Shown here one piece after another: positions 1 through 6,895 of a stretch of 11,837 nt of DNA. The stretch comes from an uncultured Bacteroidota bacterium (GTDB taxonomy: Bacteria > Bacteroidota > Bacteroidia > Chitinophagales > Saprospiraceae). A program made the translations under genes and the position numbers. A model generated the notes under the pieces. That model saw nothing but the letters and a program-made list of their open reading frames with translations. It searched no databases and was not told the origin of the DNA. Numbering within the stretch: the first letter of the stretch is position 1; the number at the start of each line of letters is the position of its first letter. Location: the NCBI GenBank assembly GCA_937952445.1, contig CALGAA010000079.1:1-11837 (forward strand), written 5' to 3'.

Positions 1-1279
1 CTTCTATCCCCTTTTGCCGTGCAGCTTGCGGATACCTGATGTGGGTATATAGGAATTCAAGCATTTTGCGGTCAGCGCATGCCTTCAATTCGGCAGGGCT
101 ACCTTCCATACTTTCGCAACCGGGGAACCGGGGCATTTCCTCGACCACCCGAAACACTTCTTGTTGTCCGGCAGCAATAACTTTGTCCGTCGTGCGCTCG
201 ACAGGTGGAGGAGGTGGAGGCGGCGGGGGCACACCCACTCCTTCATTGGTGGATTGGTACCCCACCACTTTAATCTTTTCCAGACCCGGCGCTTCGGGCG
301 ACGGAGGTGGAGGTGGGGGCACCACAGCAGAACCCGGCTGCTGGGGAGGAGGAGGGGGTGGTATAATGGTGTCTTGCATCACCACCACCATGTCGATCAG
401 AGCCTTGCCCTGACTAGAGTAGGAAAACAACAATATCGCAGCCGCTACCATAGGCAGCATCACGACATATTTCCATACGGATTGCGGATTAGATGTCTTT
501 CTTGTCATCATTTTGAATCTGTTTTTAAGTTGTGAATTAAAAAAATGATTAGCCAGAACCATCGGCCTGAGCGACACCACCTGGCTGAGCAGCAATTGTC
601 CATACTGTCGCCGGGAACTGAGTTGGTACGCAGCCTGGTCGGCCTGGTATTCATGTATTTGTTGAATCTCTTTTTTGTACAGGTACACCAGCGGGTGAAA
701 CCAAAATAATACTTTCAGAATTTCGATCATGATAATATCCATACTGTGCCGGGCGGCCACATGAAATTCTTCGTGGGCCAATATCTGATCGATATCGGGT
801 GTGGCGTGGTAATAGTCCTTCGAACAAAACACCGAATTCATAAAAGAAAAAGGCAAATGAAACTGATTGGTCAACACCAGAGTGTAATCTCCCCGGTCTA
901 TCCGGACGGAATTACGACGGACTGCCATGATTTTAATCCAACTCCGAATCAGTACAGCTCCAGTGATGAATGCCCCCAGGAGATATAAATAAAGAACCAT
1001 ATTGTAGTTGGTTATGGATTGCGTTTCTGTAGCCGTCACGGTCAAATCCCATTCAGCTATTTGCGCATTCAGCGGAGAAATATATATATGCCCCAGGCTT
1101 TCCGGTTCATGAATTAAGTACTTACCCCAATCCACCAACGGGATGACCATGCCCAGGCAGATCGAAGCCAGAAGGTATCCCCTCGAATATGCAAAATGAG
1201 TTTCATTTCTTAATAAGAAATAATAGGCCGCATAAAAGGCTAACCAGCACAGGGTGAGTTGGAGTATATACGTAATCAT
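1..1279 (-). CDS. M56 (BlaR1-like) membrane metallopeptidase with TonB-like C-terminal domain, partial at window edge
   Basis: 426 codons are visible and the C-terminus lies beyond base 1. Hydrophobic segments lie near residues 5-24, 34-50, 93-112 and 269-287. Between the third and fourth sits the zinc peptidase signature HEEFH (169-173), with EYQAD (210-214) supplying the probable third ligand. This is the M56 fold of BlaR1/MecR1, which on sensing a signal cleaves a partner repressor. After the last membrane segment come three proline runs (307-312, 321-326, 351-359), a typical periplasm-spanning linker, and then a segment from about 375 resembling the TonB C-terminal domain (EEMPRFPGCE, then YPQAARQKGI). 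No penicillin-binding sensor domain is seen, so beta-lactam sensing is not implied. The ATG overlaps the repressor's TGA by four bases (ATGA, 1276-1279), which indicates translational coupling. Family assignment is firm; the inducing signal is unknown. Confidence 0.9.
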   Translation of the reverse strand, partial: MITYILQLTLCWLAFYAAYYFLLRNETHFAYSRGYLLASICLGMVIPLVDWGKYLIHEPESLGHIYISPLNAQIAEWDLTVTATETQSITNYNMVLYLYLLGAFITGAVLIRSWIKIMAVRRNSVRIDRGDYTLVLTNQFHLPFSFMNSVFCSKDYYHATPDIDQILAHEEFHVAARHSMDIIMIEILKVLFWFHPLVYLYKKEIQQIHEYQADQAAYQLSSRRQYGQLLLSQVVSLRPMVLANHFFNSQLKNRFKMMTRKTSNPQSVWKYVVMLPMVAAAILLFSYSSQGKALIDMVVVMQDTIIPPPPPPQQPGSAVVPPPPPPSPEAPGLEKIKVVGYQSTNEGVGVPPPPPPPPPVERTTDKVIAAGQQEVFRVVEEMPRFPGCESMEGSPAELKACADRKMLEFLYTHIRYPQAARQKGIE

Positions 1280-1653
1280 GACTTTTCGTTTGGTTCGTCG
1301 TCCATTTGTTCCAAAAACCGATTCAGTTCATCCAGGTCAATCTCTTTTTCCCGCACCAAAAAAGAGACGAGTTGGTGAGGGGAATTGTCAAAATAATCCC
1401 GCACAAATTTGCGGAGGCGGTTCTTGCTGTATTCTTCCTTGGACACAATGCTGAAATATTCGTGCGTTCGCCCGTAAGCCTTATGGTGTACGAACCCCTT
1501 TCGCTCCAGGATCCGTACGATGGAGGATATCGTGGAGTGGGGGGTATCGGGATCTCCCATGTACTTGATAATATCCGATACCAGGCAGGGCTCGATCTCC
1601 CAAATCACCTGCATTACCCCTTCTTCTGCTTTTGTAAGTTTCATGTATGTCAT
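1276..1653 (-). CDS. BlaI/MecI/CopY-family transcriptional repressor
   Basis: This 125-residue protein is the usual size for BlaI/MecI repressors, which bind operators as dimers and are inactivated when an M56 peptidase partner is triggered. Residues 5-60 form the winged helix: LTKAEEGVMQVIW, a recognition-helix region around HSTISSIVRILERKGF (39-54), then the wing with GRTHEYF (61-67). Residues 72-115 form the helical dimerisation part that carries the protease-sensitive region in characterised homologues. The ATG at 1653 is preceded by AGGA with a 7-base spacer, one of the few clear ribosome binding sites in the window, so this start is preferred over the Met four codons in. It is the first gene of an operon with the M56 peptidase and probably represses its own promoter through the dyad at 1709-1724. 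The true target regulon cannot be read from this window. Confidence 0.93.
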   Translation of the reverse strand: MTYMKLTKAEEGVMQVIWEIEPCLVSDIIKYMGDPDTPHSTISSIVRILERKGFVHHKAYGRTHEYFSIVSKEEYSKNRLRKFVRDYFDNSPHQLVSFLVREKEIDLDELNRFLEQMDDEPNEKS

Positions 1654-1708
1654 TTTTTGTTCCTATTCATGATAAATTCACGCATACAACGGAACAATAC
1701 ATTATTAT

Positions 1709-1724
1709 AACGTAAATATACGTT
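1709..1724. promoter_or_regulatory. Candidate operator: AACGTA-AATA-TACGTT dyad in front of the repressor gene
   Basis: There is a perfect 6-base inverted repeat with a 4-base centre, 56 bases upstream of the repressor ATG. It covers the predicted -7 element of the same gene, which fits autorepression by a BlaI-type dimer. Its sequence differs from the TACAnnTGTA core known from MecI/CopY operators, so binding by this repressor is inference from position and symmetry. Confidence 0.45.
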
Positions 1725-1743
1725 CATAATTGAAAACACCAAA
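1713..1743 (-). promoter_or_regulatory. Candidate Bacteroidota-type promoter for the BlaI/M56 operon
   Basis: On the minus strand a TTTG (1743-1740) is followed 19 bases later by TATATTTA (1720-1713). The Bacteroidota consensus is TTTG near -33 and TAnnTTTG near -7 with a spacing of about 19-21 bases, so only the last base of the -7 element deviates. Transcription would start near 1706, giving a leader of roughly 50 bases. This is a motif match only. Confidence 0.4.
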
Positions 1744-1897
1744 CTTTTCAGTCAATTTTTTTAAAAATTTTCACCCGGAGTCGCTCAATAATCAACATCA
1801 AATATCATAATTCAAGTGTTAAGACCCTACTAATAAAAGGAAATATTCCGCATTAGTGTTAAATAATATTTATAGTCTTTATGCAAATGATCTTAAC

Positions 1898-1919
1898 TTG
1901 GAACAATAGGTTATATTTG
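1898..1919 (+). promoter_or_regulatory. Candidate promoter for the 188-residue gene (perfect -7 element)
   Basis: TATATTTG at 1912-1919 matches the Bacteroidota -7 consensus TAnnTTTG exactly. The nearest TTG (1898-1900) is only 11 bases upstream, closer than the usual 19-21, so the -33 element is weak or absent. Transcription from here would give a leader of about 85 bases before the ATG at 2010. Confidence 0.35.
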
Positions 1920-1947
1920 TTTATTGAAATAAGAGACAGCAATACAT

Positions 1948-1962
1948 TTACAAGAACTGTAA
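1948..1962. promoter_or_regulatory. TTACA-n5-TGTAA dyad in the leader of the 188-residue gene
   Basis: This is a perfect 5-base inverted repeat with a 5-base spacer, about 30 bases after the -7 element and 47 bases before the ATG. It resembles the TACA/TGTA halves of BlaI/CopY operators, but the spacer is 5 rather than 2. It could be an operator or a small RNA hairpin; the assignment is speculative. Confidence 0.25.
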
Positions 1963-2009
1963 GACAGGTTTGCAATCACTTTTTATAAACACAATCATAA
2001 TCAAAAAAC

Positions 2010-2576
2010 ATGATTCACATTCAGAATGAATTAAAGGCAATGGCTGATATGTATTCCATACTGTCCCAGCTATCCTTATCGGAACAAAACCGAGTCCTTA
2101 AGTGGCTCAAAGACAAAGTTAACGAAGAAAAAGACGTTGACGGACCCGCAGAAAGCGGTTACCAGGAACAGGATGTACCAGAAATTAGTTATCACGATAC
2201 AAGTGGACAACTGGGTTCTTTTGTTTCTATCGCTGCCATCCGGCAATACAAGAACCTGAAGGAACTGCTGAAAGACATTAACATTAAGTCTTCTTCGGAC
2301 AAGACCCTTCTTGCCGCAGCTTTCCTGAAGACCAAACGAGGTATGAATGAATTTAAAGCACGTGATATCAGCAACGCTTTAAAAGAAATCGGAGAATCAG
2401 TTCCCAACATTACACTTTCCGTTCAGCAATTGATGAAAAAAGACCTCATCAAATATATTGACGGCGGAAAACAAGGGAAACGAATCGAGAAAAAATTGGA
2501 ATTCACCGAATTTGGTGAAGAAATCGTTCATCGAGCTCTGGAGAATAAAGAATTGATGTTGCGTCGTTTACGATAA
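2010..2576 (+). CDS. Hypothetical protein, 188 residues, possible C-terminal winged-helix fold
   Basis: I do not recognise this family. The protein is soluble, with no signal peptide or membrane segment. Residues 1-40 look helical (ending LSEQNRVLKWLKDKV), 41-75 are an acidic, probably disordered linker, and residues 85-188 look like a compact helical domain. The stretch ARDISNALKEIGESVPNI (117-134), then VQQLMKKDLIKYI and a basic GGKQGKRIEKK loop before a LEFTEFGEEIV strand/helix, has the rhythm of a winged helix: helix-turn-helix, basic wing, final helix. DNA binding is therefore possible but is inference only. The first ATG is used; a second at 2040 has an AGG too close to be a useful ribosome binding site. 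The gene stands alone, divergent from the BlaI/M56 operon and convergent with pyrD. Confidence 0.75.
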   Translation: MIHIQNELKAMADMYSILSQLSLSEQNRVLKWLKDKVNEEKDVDGPAESGYQEQDVPEISYHDTSGQLGSFVSIAAIRQYKNLKELLKDINIKSSSDKTLLAAAFLKTKRGMNEFKARDISNALKEIGESVPNITLSVQQLMKKDLIKYIDGGKQGKRIEKKLEFTEFGEEIVHRALENKELMLRRLR

Positions 2577-2695
2577 CAACATATTGATTCTGGCCAGAGT
2601 TAATTCCCAACAGCGGAAAACCAGGTCGTACTTTAAATATCCGGGATTGCCAACGATTCATACTAAATTTGTAAGCACCCCAATCAGAGACGATT

Positions 2696-3724
2696 TCAAT
2701 TCCCAATCGATTTGAGAATATCCCGAACAAATTCGGGACCTTGATAAATCAAACCGGTGTAAACTTCTATGAGGTTTGCACCGGTTTTTATTTTGTCTAC
2801 AGCACTGGATACGTCATGTATACCTCCCGACGCGATGAGTACCGATTCCGGCGGTAATCGTTTCCGGACCTCACCCACCAGCGTAGGGAACAGCCCTGCC
2901 AACGGTTTTCCGCTCAACCCGCCAGCTCCTATCCGGTCAATTTCGTCCACGGACGTTGTCAATCCTTCCCGGCGCACCGTCGTATTGTGGCAATTGATCC
3001 CCGCCAGTCCGGTTTCCACCATCACCTCCACGATGTCATCCAATTGCTCCAGACCCAAATCCGGCGCAATTTTCAAGATCACCGGCTTACCCGCAGCATT
3101 CACGTCCTGGACACTGCCCAGAATCCGCAACAGACTGTCTTTGTTTTGCAATTCCCGCAAACCCGGCGTATTGGGGGAAGATATATTAATTACAAAAAAG
3201 TCCACCAGGTGCTCCAACTTGCTGAAACACGTTACATAATCAAGATGCGCTTCCGCATTGGGAGTATCCTTATTCTTACCGATGTTTCCCCCGACCACAA
3301 AATCGCGGATTTTCCGGTCCTCCAAACGGCGAACCAGGGCATCCACGCCTTCGTTGTTAAATCCCATACGGTTGATCAAGGCTTCGTCATCCGGCAACCG
3401 AAACAATCGGGGTTTGGGATTGCCCGCCTGGGGCCTCGGCGTCACGGTCCCGATTTCCGCAAATCCAAATCCCAGCAGCGGTATCAAATCGAGGTATTTT
3501 CCATCCTTGTCAAATCCCGCTGCCAGACCTACCGGATTGGGAAAGGTAATCCCCATAAGTTTGCGCTGAAGATTGTCATCGCGATAGGTAAATTGTCGTC
3601 TCAAAATGGTTTTACCTCCCGGCCACAGGCTGGCCATCCGTAGCCATGCCATAGTCCGGTGGTGGGCTTTTTCGGGGTCCTGCCGAAACATAATCGGCTT
3701 CAGTACGTGGTGATACATCGACAT
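2696..3724 (-). CDS. pyrD: Dihydroorotate dehydrogenase (quinone), class 2
   Basis: This enzyme oxidises dihydroorotate to orotate in pyrimidine synthesis, passing electrons through FMN to membrane quinone. It is 342 residues, typical of class 2. The N-terminal helices (about 1-45) correspond to the membrane-associated quinone tunnel segment absent from class 1. FMN/substrate motifs in order are NPVGLAAGFDKDG (63-75), EIGTVTPRPQAGNPKPRLFR (90-109), NRMGFNN (118-124) and NISSPNTPGLR (180-190), which carries the catalytic serine of class 2 enzymes (probably Ser183). Then come LKIAPDL (217-223), the NTT at 247-249, GGLSGKPL (268-275) and the phosphate-binding SGGI (299-302) and YTGL (322-325). 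An ATG two codons in is a possible alternative start. It is downstream of the SDR gene by 22 bases, so probably co-transcribed, although no functional link is obvious. Confidence 0.97.
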   Translation of the reverse strand: MSMYHHVLKPIMFRQDPEKAHHRTMAWLRMASLWPGGKTILRRQFTYRDDNLQRKLMGITFPNPVGLAAGFDKDGKYLDLIPLLGFGFAEIGTVTPRPQAGNPKPRLFRLPDDEALINRMGFNNEGVDALVRRLEDRKIRDFVVGGNIGKNKDTPNAEAHLDYVTCFSKLEHLVDFFVINISSPNTPGLRELQNKDSLLRILGSVQDVNAAGKPVILKIAPDLGLEQLDDIVEVMVETGLAGINCHNTTVRREGLTTSVDEIDRIGAGGLSGKPLAGLFPTLVGEVRKRLPPESVLIASGGIHDVSSAVDKIKTGANLIEVYTGLIYQGPEFVRDILKSIGN

Positions 3725-3746
3725 AGGTCAGGGATTTGGCTTCTGT

Positions 3747-4511
3747 TTAAAATCCTTTGGTCAATCCACCTTCCACCGGAATCACCTGGCCGGTGACGTA
3801 ACTGTTACCGGGGGAAAGCAGCCATACGGCCAGTTGGGCCAGGCTAGCCGGATCACCGAGGCGCCTGACCACGGTATTTTCTGCAAACTGCTCAGCCACC
3901 TTTTCTTCCGAAATCCCCAGTTCCTCACTTTTCCCCGCGATCAGATTTTCCAACCGGTCCGTCAAATGGTAGCCGGGCGCGAGAACGTTGAGCAAAATAT
4001 CCTGTCCGTCCAGCTCATTCACGATGGACTTCATCAACCCTACCACAGCCATCCGGAAAACATTACTCAACACCAACCCATCGATCGGTTCGCGTACCGA
4101 TACGCTTTCGATAAAGACGATGCGTCCGTATCCCTGCTCCTTCAACCGGGGCATTAACCATTGCAGGAGCTCGATTTTCCATCGAATCACCGCTTTATAC
4201 CCCTCATCCCAGTCCGCCATTTTCATCGGAAACGAACCCGAAGGCGGTCCCCCCGAATTGATCAACACCCCGTCCAGAATTTCACCCTCCAGGGACCGGA
4301 AAAGTTCCGCCAGACCATTTTCACTGTACAAATCTGCAACTATGTACGAGGCCGTCGGATGCGATTTAACAAAATCCCGGAGCTTGTCTTCCGACCGGGC
4401 CACCAGAATGGGATGGCCCCCTTCTTCACAGATTCTCCGGGCAACATGACGACCAAAACCACTACTTGCTCCGAGTACCAGAAATTTCCTACCTTTCAGT
4501 TCTATATTCAT
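3747..4511 (-). CDS. SDR-family oxidoreductase, atypical active site
   Basis: This is a 254-residue Rossmann-fold short-chain dehydrogenase/reductase resembling 3-oxoacyl-ACP reductases. The cofactor motif GASSGFG (14-20) and the NSGGP variant of the NNAG motif (85-89) are present, and the C-terminus ends with VTGQVIPVEGG (239-249), normal for the family. Ser136/Ser138 are in place, but where YxxxK is expected the sequence reads SNVFR (149-153), so the catalytic Tyr and Lys are Ser and Arg. From memory, a divergent SDR subgroup shares this LSNxxR pattern. The substrate is unknown and activity may differ from ordinary SDRs. The ATG at 4511 is chosen; a TTG at 4538 would add nine residues that do not look like family sequence. 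It probably shares a transcript with pyrD. Confidence 0.9.
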   Translation of the reverse strand: MNIELKGRKFLVLGASSGFGRHVARRICEEGGHPILVARSEDKLRDFVKSHPTASYIVADLYSENGLAELFRSLEGEILDGVLINSGGPPSGSFPMKMADWDEGYKAVIRWKIELLQWLMPRLKEQGYGRIVFIESVSVREPIDGLVLSNVFRMAVVGLMKSIVNELDGQDILLNVLAPGYHLTDRLENLIAGKSEELGISEEKVAEQFAENTVVRRLGDPASLAQLAVWLLSPGNSYVTGQVIPVEGGLTKGF

Positions 4512-4888
4512 AGTTATTTTATAGTATGACGCAGACAATCACGGTTTAATTCTTGGATTCAAATTAGTAATTTTACGCGAAGGCTACGAAAATTAAGCTT
4601 TGCTAAATTGCATGAATTCGTGGTTCAAATATATAACATTCTATTCAGCACATCGTTTTTCTGTGCGGAGTTGGGAATGATTTCGGCTGATGCGCCGGGA
4701 TCCGATTTGATGTTAAAGGCCCGGTGTGGCCGGATTACAAACGAAAATATACACCTGAAAATCAGGATGATATATCTACTTATGGAGCGCAATTATCGCT
4801 ATATGCCGTCTCGACATATGGACGGCGAAGCCTTGCCCGATGCCGAACGATTAGCATTTGCGGTCCACATTATGATGAAAATTTAACC
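4512..4888. other. Divergent intergenic/leader region between SDR and rmlA
   Basis: These 377 bases are the probable control region of the polysaccharide locus. An open frame from a TTG at 4608 to 4886 (92 codons) stops two bases before the rmlA ATG, and the rmlA frame itself is open upstream to 4724. Neither translation resembles a known protein, and both are rich in Met, Arg, Tyr and Ile without domain-like patterning, so I do not call genes. A hairpin GCCGTC(4805-4810)/GACGGC(4821-4826) with a 10-base loop lacks a following T-run. A weak promoter-like pair TTTA (4544-4547) and TAATTTTA (4568-4575) has 20-base spacing. No JUMPstart/ops-like element was recognised. Confidence 0.5.
4626..4633 (-). 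promoter_or_regulatory. Candidate -7 element for the SDR-pyrD operon
   Basis: On the minus strand this reads TATATTTG, a perfect TAnnTTTG and the same octamer as in front of the 188-residue gene. No matching TTTG is found at the expected distance upstream. Transcription would begin near 4619, giving a leader of about 108 bases. The call rests on one motif in AT-rich DNA. Confidence 0.28.
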
Positions 4889-5755
4889 ATGAAAGGCATA
4901 ATCTTAGCCGGGGGATCCGGAACCCGATTGTACCCCATTACCAAAGGCATATCCAAGCAATTGATGCCGATCTACGACAAACCCATGATTTACTACCCGC
5001 TTTCCATCCTCATGCTGGCTGGCATCCGGGAAATCCTGATCATTACCACGCCTGAAGATAATCAACAGTTTCAGAATCTCCTCGGCGACGGCCATGATTT
5101 GGGCTGTGAATTCCACTACGCCATCCAGGAGGTGCCCAACGGACTGGCACAGGCATTTGTCATCGGGGAAGAATTTATCGGGAAAGATAAGGTGGCCCTC
5201 GTACTGGGCGACAACATTTTTCATGGCAGCGGCCTGAGTTCCCTACTGCAGTCCTGCGTCGATGTGGAGGGTGCGTATGTGTTTGCATACTCGGTGAAGG
5301 ATCCGCGCCGCTACGGAGTGGTCGAATTCGATGAAAACAATCAGGTGATTTCGATCGAAGAAAAACCGGAACACCCGAAATCGTCATATGCTGTGCCGGG
5401 ATTGTATTTTTATGACAACCAGGTCGTGGAAATTGCGAAGAATCTCAAACCTTCCGCGCGGGGAGAATACGAAATTACCGATGTGAACAAAGAATACCTG
5501 AGACGCAACCAACTCAAGGTGGCCGTGATGAACCGGGGCACCGCCTGGTTGGACACGGGAACCTTCGAATCGCTTCACAACGCGTCCGAATTTGTCCGGG
5601 TGATCGAACATCGCCAGGATTTCAAAATTGGTTGCATCGAAGAAATCGCCTACCGGATGAAATGGATCGACAAGGAGCAATTACACCATTTGGCAAAGCC
5701 CTTATTAAAAAGTGGATACGGACAATACCTGCAATGGATTGCAGACAGTTATTAA
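4889..5755 (+). CDS. rmlA: Glucose-1-phosphate thymidylyltransferase
   Basis: This cytoplasmic enzyme joins glucose-1-phosphate and dTTP to make dTDP-glucose, the first step toward dTDP-L-rhamnose and other dTDP-6-deoxy sugars. It is 288 residues, the standard RmlA length. The nucleotide-binding signature GGSGTRLYPITKGISKQL occupies residues 8-25, with the invariant Lys at 23, followed by MPIYDKPMIYYPLS and LMLAGIREILII. PNGLAQAF (83-90) and the metal-binding LVLGDNIFHG (104-113) follow; EEKPEHPKS and GTAWLDTGTFESL close the active-site set. The ATG at 4889 is chosen because MKGIILAGG is the canonical N-terminus; the open frame upstream to 4724 looks unrelated. It is the first gene of the polysaccharide run, 63 bases before rmlB. 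Confidence 0.97.
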   Translation: MKGIILAGGSGTRLYPITKGISKQLMPIYDKPMIYYPLSILMLAGIREILIITTPEDNQQFQNLLGDGHDLGCEFHYAIQEVPNGLAQAFVIGEEFIGKDKVALVLGDNIFHGSGLSSLLQSCVDVEGAYVFAYSVKDPRRYGVVEFDENNQVISIEEKPEHPKSSYAVPGLYFYDNQVVEIAKNLKPSARGEYEITDVNKEYLRRNQLKVAVMNRGTAWLDTGTFESLHNASEFVRVIEHRQDFKIGCIEEIAYRMKWIDKEQLHHLAKPLLKSGYGQYLQWIADSY

Positions 5756-5818
5756 TTCGGTCAGATCGCGATTACTTGCCCAACGGATTCGATTAAAATT
5801 TAAGAAGATCATTAGACA

Positions 5819-6889
5819 ATGAAAAGCATGAACAGAAATATACTCATTACCGGAGGAGCCGGATTTATCGGTTCGCATGTGGTTCGCAGATTTGTACGTC
5901 GTTTTCCGGACGATCGGATTTATAATCTGGATGCGCTGACCTATGCGGGTAATCTGGAAAACCTGAGGGATATCGAGGATGAGCCCAATTATCAGTTTAT
6001 CCAGGCAGACATCTCCGACCTGGAGGCTATGCGGCGCATTTTTTCGGAACACGACATCACGCACGTCATTCATTTGGCCGCCGAATCGCACGTCGATCGA
6101 TCCATCCACGACCCGCTGATTTTTATCCGGAGCAACATCACCGGAACCGCCAACCTCTTGCAGGCAGCCCGGGAATTGTGGCCGGAAGAAGCGGACCGGG
6201 ATCAGAATTTATTTTTTCATGTGTCGACGGACGAAGTTTACGGATCTTTGGACGATTCCGGTATGTTTGTCGAAACGACACCCTACGATCCGCGGAGTCC
6301 CTACTCGGCCTCTAAAGCCGCATCCGACCACCTGGTTCGGTCGTGGCACCACACCTATGGCATGCCGGTTGTCATCACCAATTGCTCGAACAACTACGGA
6401 CCCAATCAGTTTCCGGAAAAACTGATCCCGCTGTTTATCAACAACATTCGAAAAGGGAAACCACTTCCTGTCTACGGTGAAGGGCGCAACGTGCGGGACT
6501 GGCTCTACGTCGAAGATCATGCCGAAGCGATCGAAACCGTCTTCCGAAAAGGAAAGTCCGGATCAACCTACAACATCGGCGGGCACAACGAATGGTCCAA
6601 CCTGGATTTGATCCATGTAATTTGCGACCGGATGGATGCAAAAATGGGGAATCCCGCCGGAACGGCCCGAAAATTGATTACATTTGTTAAGGACCGATCG
6701 GGTCACGATTACAGGTATGCCATCGATGCCACCAAAATCCAACAGGAACTCGGGTGGAAACCCTCCCTGCAATTTGAGGAAGGCATCGATAAGACCATAG
6801 ACTGGTACCTGGAAAACGAAGAATGGATGGAAAATGTCCTGGATGGCAGTTATCAGGAATACTACAATCGCCAGTACAACCAAATCTAA
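5819..6889 (+). CDS. rmlB: dTDP-glucose 4,6-dehydratase
   Basis: RmlB converts dTDP-glucose, made by the preceding gene's product, to dTDP-4-keto-6-deoxyglucose using tightly bound NAD. The protein is 356 residues, normal for the family. It is an extended SDR with GGAGFIG (12-18) for NAD binding, LDALTYAGN (37-45), HLAAESHVDRS (85-95), and the catalytic Thr-Asp-Glu in STDEVYG (136-142) with YSASK (162-166) carrying Tyr and Lys. NCSNNYGPNQFPEKLIP and GRNVRDWLYVEDH are the substrate-side signatures. An ATG three codons in is an alternative start; no clear Shine-Dalgarno is present. It ends six bases before the export gene, so one operon is likely. No rmlC or rmlD follows, so the final sugar (L-rhamnose, a fucosamine, or another 6-deoxy or amino sugar) cannot be told from this window. 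Confidence 0.97.
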   Translation: MKSMNRNILITGGAGFIGSHVVRRFVRRFPDDRIYNLDALTYAGNLENLRDIEDEPNYQFIQADISDLEAMRRIFSEHDITHVIHLAAESHVDRSIHDPLIFIRSNITGTANLLQAARELWPEEADRDQNLFFHVSTDEVYGSLDDSGMFVETTPYDPRSPYSASKAASDHLVRSWHHTYGMPVVITNCSNNYGPNQFPEKLIPLFINNIRKGKPLPVYGEGRNVRDWLYVEDHAEAIETVFRKGKSGSTYNIGGHNEWSNLDLIHVICDRMDAKMGNPAGTARKLITFVKDRSGHDYRYAIDATKIQQELGWKPSLQFEEGIDKTIDWYLENEEWMENVLDGSYQEYYNRQYNQI

Positions 6890-6895
6890 TCATCT

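Larger units (their letters stand above)
1654..2009. other. Divergent intergenic region of 356 bases, AT-rich, with regulatory motifs
   Basis: This region separates the minus-strand repressor operon from the plus-strand 188-residue gene. It contains no convincing ORF. Besides the promoter and dyad motifs listed separately, AGTGTTAA occurs twice in direct orientation, at 1816-1823 and 1856-1863, exactly 40 bases apart. That may be a paired binding site or chance in AT-rich DNA. No RNA gene or terminator is evident. Confidence 0.6.

Noticed and set aside
39..413. Plus-strand frame encoding glycine-rich tracts
   Set aside because: It is the antisense of the proline-rich linker of the minus-strand M56 peptidase. 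Proline codons read backwards give glycine.
2589..2598. Palindrome TCTGGCCAGA as a terminator between the convergent genes
   Set aside because: It has no loop and no T-run. Ten-base palindromes of this kind occur by chance.
2503..2730. Minus-strand frame of 75 codons between pyrD and the orphan gene
   Set aside because: It overlaps the ends of both genes and shows no protein-like pattern, so it was not called as a gene.
4805..4826. Hairpin in the rmlA leader as an intrinsic terminator or attenuator
   Set aside because: The stem is only six pairs with a 10-base loop and no T-run follows, so termination is not supported. It is mentioned only as part of the leader.
4724..4888. In-frame N-terminal extension of RmlA by 55 residues
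   Set aside because: RmlA proteins begin with MKGIILAGG and are about 290 residues long. The upstream residues have no family resemblance and no ribosome binding site supports a start at 4724.
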